The notes below the pieces were generated by a model. That model had not been told where the DNA came from. It did not search any database and saw only the letters and a program-made list of their open reading frames with translations. A stretch of DNA of 11,404 nucleotides from an uncultured Saprospiraceae bacterium (GTDB lineage: Bacteria; Bacteroidota; Bacteroidia; Chitinophagales; Saprospiraceae), in assembly GCA_937894165.1 (NCBI GenBank), contig CALCSX010000397.1, forward strand, positions 1 through 11,404, given 5' to 3'. Shown piece by piece: positions 1 through 5,885 of the stretch (position 1 is the first letter of the stretch; the number at the start of each line of letters is the position of its first letter). The translations under genes were made by a program, and so were the position numbers.

Positions 1-57
1 AGGAAAGCGGATGAGCAGAGGACGGTTGTGGGCGGGGATGTGACGCTAGTGAGGTAA
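1..57 (+). CDS. C-terminal end of an unidentified gene (partial)
   Basis: Frame 1 is open from the first base and ends at a TAA at 55-57, giving 18 residues that include RTVVGGDVTLVR. The stretch is clearly GC-richer than the following AT-rich DNA, as expected for the tail of a coding region, and it runs in the same direction as the next genes. The alternating hydrophobic/charged pattern would suit a terminal beta-strand, but the piece is too short to assign to a family. It could also be non-coding; only the sequence to the left of the window would settle this. Confidence 0.35.
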   Translation, partial: RKADEQRTVVGGDVTLVR

Positions 58-303
58 CTAATGTAGAAATTAAACTAGCCAGATTAAATTATTAAATTAG
101 TAGAGAAAACATATACAAGACCTGCGAAGAAAATTCGTCAGCAAGCGGCTTCCACCATGATGATCATCGTGCCGGGAACAGGAATTTAGCTGCTTTAAAA
201 GCCGGAGTAATTAAACTTTCATTCATTTTTGCAGGTTTATTTATAATACAGACACAATATATCTACACTTAAAATTTTTCATTATTTGACCAATTTTAAG
301 TCT
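58..303. other. Intergenic stretch with a start-less open frame (96-272)
   Basis: No convincing complete gene lies between the left-edge frame and the YrbL-like gene. A + strand frame stays open from 96 to a TAA at 270-272 (58 codons) without an ATG, GTG or TTG start. Its conceptual product has a His/Asp cluster (FHHDDHRAGNRNLAA) followed by a hydrophobic run. This loosely recalls the N-terminus of cation diffusion facilitators, so a gene remnant is possible, but chance is equally possible. The DNA also contains a 10-bp perfect palindrome (GATGATCATC) around 159-168. A promoter for the next gene presumably lies here, but I could not identify one confidently. Confidence 0.25.
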
Positions 304-882
304 ATGGAAACTACTCAACTTTTAGGAAGAGGGAGATACAGGGAGTGCTTTGGCATTCGCAATTCAGATTTTTGCATTAAAGAATTAAAGCCATTCAGCG
401 GCAGACTTGGCTCTGCGGTTGCCCATCTTATCTTGGACATCAACCAATACGAATTGGCTATTTATAATAGCATACCCCATGAGATGCGACAATTTTTTCC
501 TACAGAATGCTACGCTGATGAATCCGGTAATGTCCTCACCCGCAGACCTCGGGATTTTGATGGAAGTTTCTCTAAGACCGTGAGGCAATTTGGGCAAATA
601 TCAGATACCGGCTTTTGGAAGGCTTTAGATGATATAAATTCTTTAATGCTAAAGTATAATCTATGGTTCTTCGACGTATTTAGTTCAGGAAATAATATGG
701 TGGTTCAAAGGATTGACGAGGCAACTTCCAGACCGGTAATTATTGATTGGAAAAGACAGGGCTGGCAATCATATCCCTTTCAGCCGGAACTTTGGTTTGA
801 GAGCGGAAGAGTTAAAAAGCTGAAACGAAGATTTGATCGTTTTAAATTAAAATTTCAAGCTTTACCGATTTTCGAGAATTAA
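304..882 (+). CDS. YrbL-like kinase-fold protein (PF10707)
   Basis: The product resembles the PhoP-regulated YrbL family, small proteins with a protein-kinase-like fold whose substrate is not established. The N-terminus has a glycine-rich loop, LLGRGRYRECFG, matching the LGxGRxRxCY pattern of E. coli YrbL, followed by a CIKEL strand with the expected invariant-type lysine. Later FFDVFSSGNNMVV and PVIIDWKRQG occupy the places of the catalytic-loop Asn and the DFG-like strand (E. coli: LKPQNILC and PVVCDNIGE). The product is 192 aa; E. coli YrbL is about 210, so it looks complete. I chose ATG 304 because the glycine-rich loop starts a few residues after it, as in the family; an in-frame TTG at 286 would add six residues. 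Neither start has a Shine-Dalgarno sequence. A methyltransferase gene follows after 50 bp. Family assignment is fairly secure; function is unknown. Confidence 0.75.
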   Translation: METTQLLGRGRYRECFGIRNSDFCIKELKPFSGRLGSAVAHLILDINQYELAIYNSIPHEMRQFFPTECYADESGNVLTRRPRDFDGSFSKTVRQFGQISDTGFWKALDDINSLMLKYNLWFFDVFSSGNNMVVQRIDEATSRPVIIDWKRQGWQSYPFQPELWFESGRVKKLKRRFDRFKLKFQALPIFEN

Positions 883-932
883 TTTTAATTATATTGAAAG
901 CTGATATAATTTTCAATTAGTGAGACTTTAAT

Positions 933-1670
933 ATGAAAGATAATTTTTCTTCCGAATCAGATAAATATGCAAAATTCCGTCCTCTATATCCTGAGGACAT
1001 GTTCACTTTCATTTATTCAAAGGTGGAAAGTAAAGGAAGTGTATGGGATTGCGGGACAGGCAGTGGGCAGGTAGCGAAAAAGCTGGCTGAGGAGTTTGAG
1101 AAGGTTTTTGGGACAGATATCAGTGAATCTCAGTTGAAAAATGCCTTTCAAGCCGAAAATATTCATTATTCAGTTCAGCCTGCTGAAGAGGTTGATTTTC
1201 CGGACGATTATTTTGATTTAGTTGTGGTGGCACAGGCGATTCATTGGTTCGATTTTAATCGATTTTATGCAGAGGTCAATCGAACAGTAAAAAGCAGAGG
1301 GATTTTGGCAGTAGTGGGCTATGGAATGATTCAAATTTCGGAAGAAATAGATAAAATTATTGAGGAATTGTATCTTAATATTCTGAAGGGCTATTGGGAC
1401 AAGGAGCGGAAATATATTGATGATAATTATGAGACGCTACCCTTCCCTTTTGACAAGATTGAAACTCCGAAATTCGATAGTAAGATGAAATGGGACCTTT
1501 CTCACCTCATCGGTTATTTGAAAACGTGGTCTGCAGTCAAGCATTTTGAGAATTCCACCGGCTTCAATCCTGTCGATAAGATAGTTGATCAATTAAAAGA
1601 TGTTTGGAAGCCTGAGGAAGTCAAGCTGGTGAGTTTTCCGATACTTCTTAGAGTCGCAAGGATTCAATAA
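933..1670 (+). CDS. Class I SAM-dependent methyltransferase (Methyltransf_11 type)
   Basis: A 245-residue cytoplasmic methyltransferase of the Rossmann-like class. Motif I is VWDCGTGSGQVAKKLA (about residues 37-52), the ribose-binding acid after strand beta-2 is D62 in FGTDIS, and the beta-4 region is VDFPDDYFDLVVVAQAIHWF (about 87-106) with the QAxHWFD signature. These features, plus an N-terminal YAKFRPLYP and a FYAEVNRTVKSRG segment, place it in the broad group containing yeast trans-aconitate methyltransferase-like and plant embryo-abundant-type proteins, which methylate small molecules. The substrate cannot be read from sequence. ATG 933 is a clear start because the conserved YxxFRPxYP begins at residue 12. 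It sits 50 bp after the YrbL-like gene and 18 bp before the DUF6122 gene, all in one direction, so co-transcription is likely. Confidence 0.88.
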   Translation: MKDNFSSESDKYAKFRPLYPEDMFTFIYSKVESKGSVWDCGTGSGQVAKKLAEEFEKVFGTDISESQLKNAFQAENIHYSVQPAEEVDFPDDYFDLVVVAQAIHWFDFNRFYAEVNRTVKSRGILAVVGYGMIQISEEIDKIIEELYLNILKGYWDKERKYIDDNYETLPFPFDKIETPKFDSKMKWDLSHLIGYLKTWSAVKHFENSTGFNPVDKIVDQLKDVWKPEEVKLVSFPILLRVARIQ

Positions 1671-1688
1671 TAAATGTAGATTTGCACT

Positions 1689-2012
1689 ATGATTGACGCC
1701 GAAATTTTAAGATTTTTAGTTCATTATAGTCTGCATTTATTATTTCCCGGCCTTGTGGCTTGGATTTTTTTCAGAAATCAATGGCAAAAAGCGTGGATTA
1801 TCATGCTTGCTACCATGTTAGTGGATATTGACCATCTATTTGCGAATCCTATATTTGACCCGGAACGATGCAGTATTGGCTTTCATTTTCTTCATTCTTA
1901 TCCGGCAATCGCTGTATATTTTATACTTTTTTTTATTCCCAAGTTAAGAATTATTTCATTGGGTTTGCTACTTCATATGGCCACAGATTGGCAGGATTGT
2001 TGGTGGACATGA
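1689..2012 (+). CDS. DUF6122 integral membrane protein
   Basis: A 107-residue membrane protein that I recognise as the Bacteroidota DUF6122 family, distantly similar to the YdjM-type putative membrane-bound hydrolases (PF04307). It shows about three hydrophobic helices (roughly residues 15-28, 36-46 and 72-95). Polar residues sit at helix ends in a metal-ligand-like arrangement: H12, H16, D46, D48 and H49 in VDIDHLF, H66 and H69 in FHFLHSY, and H96 and D100 in LLHMATDW. A metal-dependent membrane hydrolase is a reasonable inference, but no member with known activity comes to mind. Length fits the family. It ends with TGA inside an AT-rich hairpin and begins 18 bp after the methyltransferase gene, so it is probably the last gene of that unit. 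Confidence 0.8.
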   Translation: MIDAEILRFLVHYSLHLLFPGLVAWIFFRNQWQKAWIIMLATMLVDIDHLFANPIFDPERCSIGFHFLHSYPAIAVYFILFFIPKLRIISLGLLLHMATDWQDCWWT

Positions 2013-2040
2013 CTAATAAAAAAACAATTTTTTTATGTCA
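2010..2040 (+). terminator. AT-rich hairpin overlapping the DUF6122 stop codon
   Basis: The arms ATAAAAAAA (2016-2024) and TTTTTTTAT (2028-2036) pair perfectly across a 3-nt loop, and the flanking TGAC (2010-2013) and GTCA (2037-2040) extend the stem with a two-base bulge. The hairpin includes the TGA stop codon. It lacks the GC-rich stem of a classic intrinsic terminator, but its position at the end of a co-directional gene run suggests transcript termination or 3'-end protection. Confidence 0.45.
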
Positions 2041-2103
2041 ATAATATATTTTGATTCTATGAAAAGAATTAATAAAAAAATATCAAAATTTGAATTAGAT
2101 TTA

Positions 2104-2130
2104 TCCCGGAAATATTTCTCTCGGGGTTTT
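2104..2130 (+). terminator. Possible weak terminator or attenuator hairpin
   Basis: CCCG (2105-2108) pairs with CGGG (2122-2125). The interior contains the palindrome GAAATATTTC (2109-2118) plus a three-base bulge, and TTTT follows at 2127-2130. It lies between the DUF6122 gene and the Trp-repeat gene, so it could end the first transcript or lie in the leader of the second. The short GC stem and short T run make this tentative. Confidence 0.3.
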
Positions 2131-2192
2131 CAATTTCTCGATACCCTGTGAAATCCTCCTTTCTATTTATTGTAATTAAAAAATAAATTATC

Positions 2193-2600
2193 ATGAAAGT
2201 ATTACTATCATTGGTCTTTTTGACTGTGTTATCGTTTAAGGGATTTTCACAAGTATCTTTATATGCTTTAGAGCTGGAGAGTAATACGAAATGGGAGGCC
2301 GTAGAGCCTAAATGGGATGATGTGCGAGAGGTTTGGGTGAGTCAATGCGATGATAATAACAGTCCGCAAAGATCTGCTCAATTAATAGTTCAATTTGAAT
2401 CCTATCTGAAATGGGAGGCTGTGAAAGATGGCTGGGCTAAGCGAAGGGAAGCTTGGATCAATGATTGTAAAAATGTAACAAGTCGAAGTCAAGTTGCTAG
2501 TCTTTTAATGGAGCTTGAGACAAATATGAAGTGGTCTTCCGTCGCTCCGGATTGGACTAGTAGGAGAAGTTCGTGGGTGAAGGAGTTGAAGGAGTTTTAA
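2193..2600 (+). CDS. Secreted protein of three 40-residue Trp-rich repeats
   Basis: I do not recognise this 135-residue protein. It starts with a clear signal peptide (residues 1-20, ending GFSQ, followed by VSLY), so it is exported to the periplasm or beyond. The mature part consists of three tandem repeats with an exact 40-residue period and no insertions: Lys-Trp at 33-34, 73-74 and 113-114; Trp at 41, 81 and 121; Arg at 45, 85 and 125; Trp at 48, 88 and 128; Glu at 29, 69 and 109; Val at 37, 77 and 117. The unit reads roughly LELExxxKWxxVxxxWxxRRxxWV and is probably helical. Cys occurs at the same place in repeats 1 and 2 (C52, C92) but is Leu132 in repeat 3, so the two cysteines could bond. 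Repeats 1 and 2 share the 11-mer AAATGGGAGGC at DNA level. It stands alone with long flanking spacers, suggesting its own promoter. Confidence 0.72.
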   Translation: MKVLLSLVFLTVLSFKGFSQVSLYALELESNTKWEAVEPKWDDVREVWVSQCDDNNSPQRSAQLIVQFESYLKWEAVKDGWAKRREAWINDCKNVTSRSQVASLLMELETNMKWSSVAPDWTSRRSSWVKELKEF

Positions 2601-2666
2601 TGAAGCTTGTGGAAATATTATGTCCAATTTTTTTATTAAATGATAGTAATTTCAATATTATTTGTC

Positions 2667-2695
2667 CATATTAAAATCAAATAGATTTTAATATG
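2667..2695. repeat. Perfect 12-bp inverted repeat, 5-nt loop
   Basis: CATATTAAAATC (2667-2678) and GATTTTAATATG (2684-2695) are exact reverse complements around the loop AAATA. It lies 66 bp after the Trp-repeat gene and about 170 bp before the lipoprotein-like gene. It could fold in RNA as a terminator-like hairpin for the upstream gene, or act as a dyad operator for the downstream one. There is no following T-run, so a classic intrinsic terminator is less likely. Confidence 0.6.
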
Positions 2696-2778
2696 CTCAA
2701 TTTCAAGTTTTTAAGAATATTTTTAGAAATCTAGGAACTGCTAGTAAAAAAAATGCAATAATTTCTTAACAAGAAGTT

Positions 2779-2808
2779 AATAAGTCCGTAATAAGTCCGT
2801 AATTAAGT
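2779..2808. repeat. Tandem 11-bp direct repeat upstream of the lipoprotein-like gene
   Basis: AATAAGTCCGT occurs twice without a gap (2779-2789 and 2790-2800), followed by a degenerate partial copy AATTAAGT (2801-2808). The 11-bp period is close to one DNA helical turn, which would place both copies on the same face. It lies about 65 bp upstream of the ATG at 2866, where a regulator-binding site could act, but a replication-slippage repeat cannot be excluded. Confidence 0.5.
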
Positions 2809-2865
2809 TTTAAATATTTTATATTAGGGAAGATACCTTTTCTAAAATAAATTATAAATTTTGTT

Positions 2866-3459
2866 ATGGATTATTTAAAATATGTGCTAGTACCAATCCT
2901 TTGTCTATTACTTCAAGCATCATGCGATAAAAAAAATTCAAAATTCGATGATGGAACTGAAAATTCATCAATACAGTTCATGTCAGCTCAATATTCCTAT
3001 GTATACCTAGATGAAATTGCATATTTTTATGATGCAGATTATGAAAGATTGTATTTTATTCAATATGATACCCTCATTCCAAATTCAAGTTTAAGCGCTA
3101 CAGTTTCTAATTTAATTTACAATAGTGATGATAAGAAATTAAGTTATACAAGTGGAAGCGATACTTTCTTTCATATATTAGGCGAAGATATTTATGGTCT
3201 GGGACAATTAGATGAAAGTTTGGCTATTGATGCAAGTCTATTAATTTCTTCAGGAGGAAGCTACACGTTTAATCCATCCTATCCAAGTGATAGTGAAGGG
3301 ATAAAATGTAATTGTTTTCCTTATAACCAAGTTCCGTCAAATTGTGATGCCGGTGGGACAGGATCAACTAGCTGTTCAATTACGGTCGCTGGTGATGGCT
3401 GTAGTACTGATTGTGCATCTTCTGTTGCATGCTGTACACGTGATGCTGAATTTGAATAG
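2866..3459 (+). CDS. Predicted lipoprotein with a cysteine-rich C-terminus
   Basis: Unrecognised 197-residue protein. Residues 4-19 are hydrophobic and followed by C20 (LLLQASCDKKN), a lipobox-like site with an unusual Gln at -3, so it is probably a membrane-anchored lipoprotein. Residues 36-135 are Tyr/Ser/Asp-rich and look like beta-sandwich or repeat-strand sequence. The last 50 residues hold eight cysteines (148, 150, 160, 170, 179, 183, 189, 190), including CNC, GCSTDC and ACC, with Gly/Ser/Thr spacers. This pattern (GGxGSTSCSI...GCSxxC...ACC) resembles tails I recall from small secreted Bacteroidota proteins of unknown function, but that is from memory and unverified. Up to four disulfides are possible, implying folding outside the cytoplasm. 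Long AT-rich spacers on both sides suggest its own promoter; the 11-bp repeats upstream may regulate it. Confidence 0.65.
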   Translation: MDYLKYVLVPILCLLLQASCDKKNSKFDDGTENSSIQFMSAQYSYVYLDEIAYFYDADYERLYFIQYDTLIPNSSLSATVSNLIYNSDDKKLSYTSGSDTFFHILGEDIYGLGQLDESLAIDASLLISSGGSYTFNPSYPSDSEGIKCNCFPYNQVPSNCDAGGTGSTSCSITVAGDGCSTDCASSVACCTRDAEFE

Positions 3460-3500
3460 ATTCTTTCAATTCCACTTTTTAGGAAAAAGAATTCCACGGA

Positions 3501-3532
3501 ATTTTATTTGATCAATACTATTTTATTTGATC
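3501..3532. repeat. 13-bp direct repeat, 19-bp period
   Basis: ATTTTATTTGATC occurs at 3501-3513 and exactly again at 3520-3532, separated by AATACT. Just before it AATTCC-AC-GGAATT (3490-3503) forms a small inverted repeat overlapping the first copy. Both lie between the cysteine-rich protein and the alpha/alpha-barrel gene. They may be a regulatory site or a slippage product. Confidence 0.45.
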
Positions 3533-3563
3533 CAACAGTTTTCATTTTAATATCTGATGTGCC

Positions 3564-4712
3564 ATGAAAACTTAGTGGAAGATTTCCGGAACATTGTTAA
3601 TATTCCTCATAGGAGGCTTGATTCTTTTATCCACCCAAGAATTTAATGTTCCGAATAAAGAAAATTTAAATCGAAGAGTTAATTATCTGAAAAGAGTGTT
3701 AGATGAGGCTGCTTCTCCTACGAGTGACATGGTGTTGATATCAAAGGAAAATTTCGAATTCCCGCTTTTTTCTTATGCATTTACATCGTATGCGATGACA
3801 AATTTGGCTTTTCTGAATGAAGAATATATTGTTAGAGCCGAATATGTTATAAAGAAGTCCATTGAAAAAGTATTAGAGTATAATGTCTATAGAACCTATG
3901 GGGTAGATTCCGTTTTTTATACACTTGATAGTTTGCCTGAATATTCGGTATTGTACTTAGGACATCTGAATTTGATGTTGGGCTGTTATCGATTGATTTC
4001 AGAAGATACTTTGTATAATAATCTCAATGACCGGATTTCTCGATCTCTTTTTCAAAGGTATCAAAACTCTTCTTATTTCAACTTGGAATCTTACCCTCAC
4101 CTTATTTGGATTCCCGACAATACCGTCGCACTTGCCTCGCTTCATTTGCACAGTCGAAATACGGGAAGCGAATATGGTGAAATCTGTGAAGATTGGGTGG
4201 CTTACGCCAAGGAGAAATTATTAGTAAAGGAAACGGGACTTTTATATTCTACCATCAACTATGAAACCGGAGAGGTAGAGGAAGAGCCGAGGAGCTCGAT
4301 GTTGGGTTGGTGTATTATGTTTATTTATAGATTTGATAAGGAATTTGCAGTAGAACTTTTTCAGAGGCAGCGTAAATATATGAGTAATGATCTTTTAGTT
4401 TTGCGACTTTTCAGGGAGCGATATCGGGATTGGTCGAGCCACGCCGGGGATTGGGATTCCGGGCCTATTTTTTGGGGATACAGCATTCCGGCTAATCAAT
4501 TCGCCATGGTCAATGCGGTAGCCTTTGGAGATTTAAAAACAGCTAAAAAGCTGGAAAGGTTAATTGATTTGGGGACTAAGGAGATAGCATTAAATGGTGA
4601 AATTAGATACAATCTACGATTTACGGATATGAAAATCAGTCCGATGGCAGAAGCAATCGTTTTGTATGGAATGACTGTGAGAGAGTGGGATAATATGGTT
4701 AGGAAATTTTAA
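3564..4712 (+). pseudogene. Alpha/alpha-barrel (linalool dehydratase-isomerase-like) protein; TAG at codon 4 of the natural start
   Basis: From ATG 3564 the frame reads M-K-T-TAG-W-K-I-S-G-T-L-L-I-F-L-I-G-G-L-I-L-L, a normal signal/anchor sequence broken by TAG at 3573-3575. The only other start before the hydrophobic core is TTG 3594, which gives a 372-residue product lacking the positively charged N-terminus. The rest is intact to the TAA at 4712, so the gene is recently damaged, translated from TTG, or misread at one base. The body (numbered from TTG 3594) is mostly helical with WIPDNTVALASL (172-183), RSSMLGW (233-239) and GDWDSGPIFWGYS (285-297). The PDN, DxDSGP and following small-residue helix resemble alpha/alpha-toroid proteins annotated as similar to linalool dehydratase-isomerase. 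The reaction is unknown. It converges on the next gene with a 14-bp gap between stops. Confidence 0.6.
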
Positions 4713-4726
4713 ATAAAGATTATCTT

Positions 4727-5236
4727 CTAAATCTTATCCAAGGTCATTTCAAAGAACTGAAACCACTCCTCCCCATTTTTCATTTCTCCGATTTCATACC
4801 ATTGTCCCTCCTCATTGAGATAAATAATATAACGCATATTATCTCGTGGATACCAATAGAGTTTATCATCTATTAGTTCGGCTTTAAATTTACCGCTCAT
4901 TCCATTAGCCAGAAATGAATTAAAATTGAAATTTTTTTCCTCCTTATTATATGTAATTATGGCTAAAGCATTATGAATTACTTTTTCATCATCCATGCCC
5001 AGTCCTTCGATGAGAATAGCCGTACTATCCAACTTGAAAATTATTTTCTCGAATTGGACAAAGGAATGCTGAATGCCATTTTGTGCCATCATCCAGCCCT
5101 CACCTTCCCAATCTCCCACAATAAATGCCAATTTGCTTATTTCTCTCTTGGAAATTTCATCTGTTTCCCCACCCTGAGCAAATATGGAAAGATGGGAAAC
5201 CAAAATTAAACTTAGAATAAATATTACATTTTTCAT
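4727..5236 (-). CDS. Small secreted DUF1579-like protein
   Basis: A 169-residue protein with a textbook signal peptide (residues 1-21, ending SIFAQ before GGE), so periplasmic or secreted. The mature part starts with LAFIVGDWEGEGWM and continues with repeated beta-strand patterns (FEKIIFKLD, ALAIITYN, GKFKAEL, KLYWYPRD, GQWYEIGEM, WFQFFEMTL). The opening xxGxWxGxGW and all-beta layout resemble DUF1579 (PF07617) and related lipocalin-like barrels; the function of these proteins is unknown. It is the last - strand gene, 46 bp after the DUF5706 effector gene, so it could be co-transcribed, but the AT-rich gap may equally carry its own promoter. Nothing links it firmly to the signalling genes. 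Confidence 0.7.
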   Translation of the reverse strand: MKNVIFILSLILVSHLSIFAQGGETDEISKREISKLAFIVGDWEGEGWMMAQNGIQHSFVQFEKIIFKLDSTAILIEGLGMDDEKVIHNALAIITYNKEEKNFNFNSFLANGMSGKFKAELIDDKLYWYPRDNMRYIIYLNEEGQWYEIGEMKNGEEWFQFFEMTLDKI

Positions 5237-5282
5237 AATCTAAATATTTAATTAATTACTCTATAATACTTCAATTACAATT

Positions 5283-5858
5283 TCATATTTGTTGTCCATT
5301 AGTTAAATTAAAAACTGCAAAAAAGATGACAACACCTAACATTAATACAAGTCCTAAACCTAAAAACCGCAAGGATAAATTGACATATTTGAATTTTAAG
5401 GTGGCGATTTTTGAGATAACAAATATTTGCTGACCTAACTGTGGAAATAATCTGTCCTCATCAATACTGATTTCGTAGAATGTTTTAGCATATTCCCTCG
5501 CATCACCAAACTCTGTAATAACATCTTTGAAAAAGAAAATATTTTTGTCAAAGCCGGTCTCCATTTTAGGTATAAAACATCGAATGCTATAAAAAATGGA
5601 GATAATAGTGAAGCAAAACCAAAGACCCAATAAAATATATAATGTAGGTTCGCCGGGAATTTCCACAAAGAATTTTGAAATACTTTGATAAACGAAATTC
5701 AATAAAATGCCGTAAAATGTCAAAATTAAACCGGCTTTTAATTCTGATGCTTTGATCAAACCGGAAATATATTGAATGCTTCCCCAATAATGATCTATTA
5801 AATCATCTACATGCTTATTTTTAATTTTTGCGCCGGGATTTGGTTCCGAGTTTTGCAT
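5283..5858 (-). CDS. Pycsar-type transmembrane effector (DUF5706/PycTM-like)
   Basis: A 191-residue membrane protein that I assign to the DUF5706/Pycsar effector group (PF18967). Layout: soluble N-terminus (1-27), a helix with the signature ASELKAGLILTFYGILLN (37-54; families usually show DxKAxxLL), TM1 about 42-58, TM2 about 73-95, a charged segment (about 98-160) with FFFKDVITEF, EDRLFPQLGQQIFVISK and LKFKYVNLSLRF, and TM3 about 163-184. The same order is seen in Bacteroidota DUF5706 proteins. In Pycsar defence the membrane effector PycTM is activated by a cyclic pyrimidine nucleotide made by a neighbouring cyclase and damages the membrane. Here a response regulator-cyclase gene ends 27 bp upstream on the same strand, matching that pairing. 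The ligand and lethality are inferred, not shown. SLATT-type membrane effectors are the nearest alternative. Confidence 0.78.
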   Translation of the reverse strand: MQNSEPNPGAKIKNKHVDDLIDHYWGSIQYISGLIKASELKAGLILTFYGILLNFVYQSISKFFVEIPGEPTLYILLGLWFCFTIISIFYSIRCFIPKMETGFDKNIFFFKDVITEFGDAREYAKTFYEISIDEDRLFPQLGQQIFVISKIATLKFKYVNLSLRFLGLGLVLMLGVVIFFAVFNLTNGQQI

Positions 5859-5885
5859 TTGAAAATGTATTAATCATTAATAAAC

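Noticed and set aside
893..917. ATTGAAA / TTTCAAT inverted repeat with an 11-nt loop between the YrbL-like and methyltransferase genes
   Set aside because: A 7-bp AT-rich stem in AT-rich DNA is expected by chance and has no GC core or T-run, so I do not call a terminator.
4027..4224. A 65-codon + strand frame inside the alpha/alpha-barrel gene
   Set aside because: It is a shifted frame of a clearly protein-like reading with conserved motifs; it has no motif of its own.
4713..4740. AAGATT...AATCTT dyad between the convergent stops as a two-way terminator
   Set aside because: Only six pairs, no GC content and no clear T-run; too weak to call.
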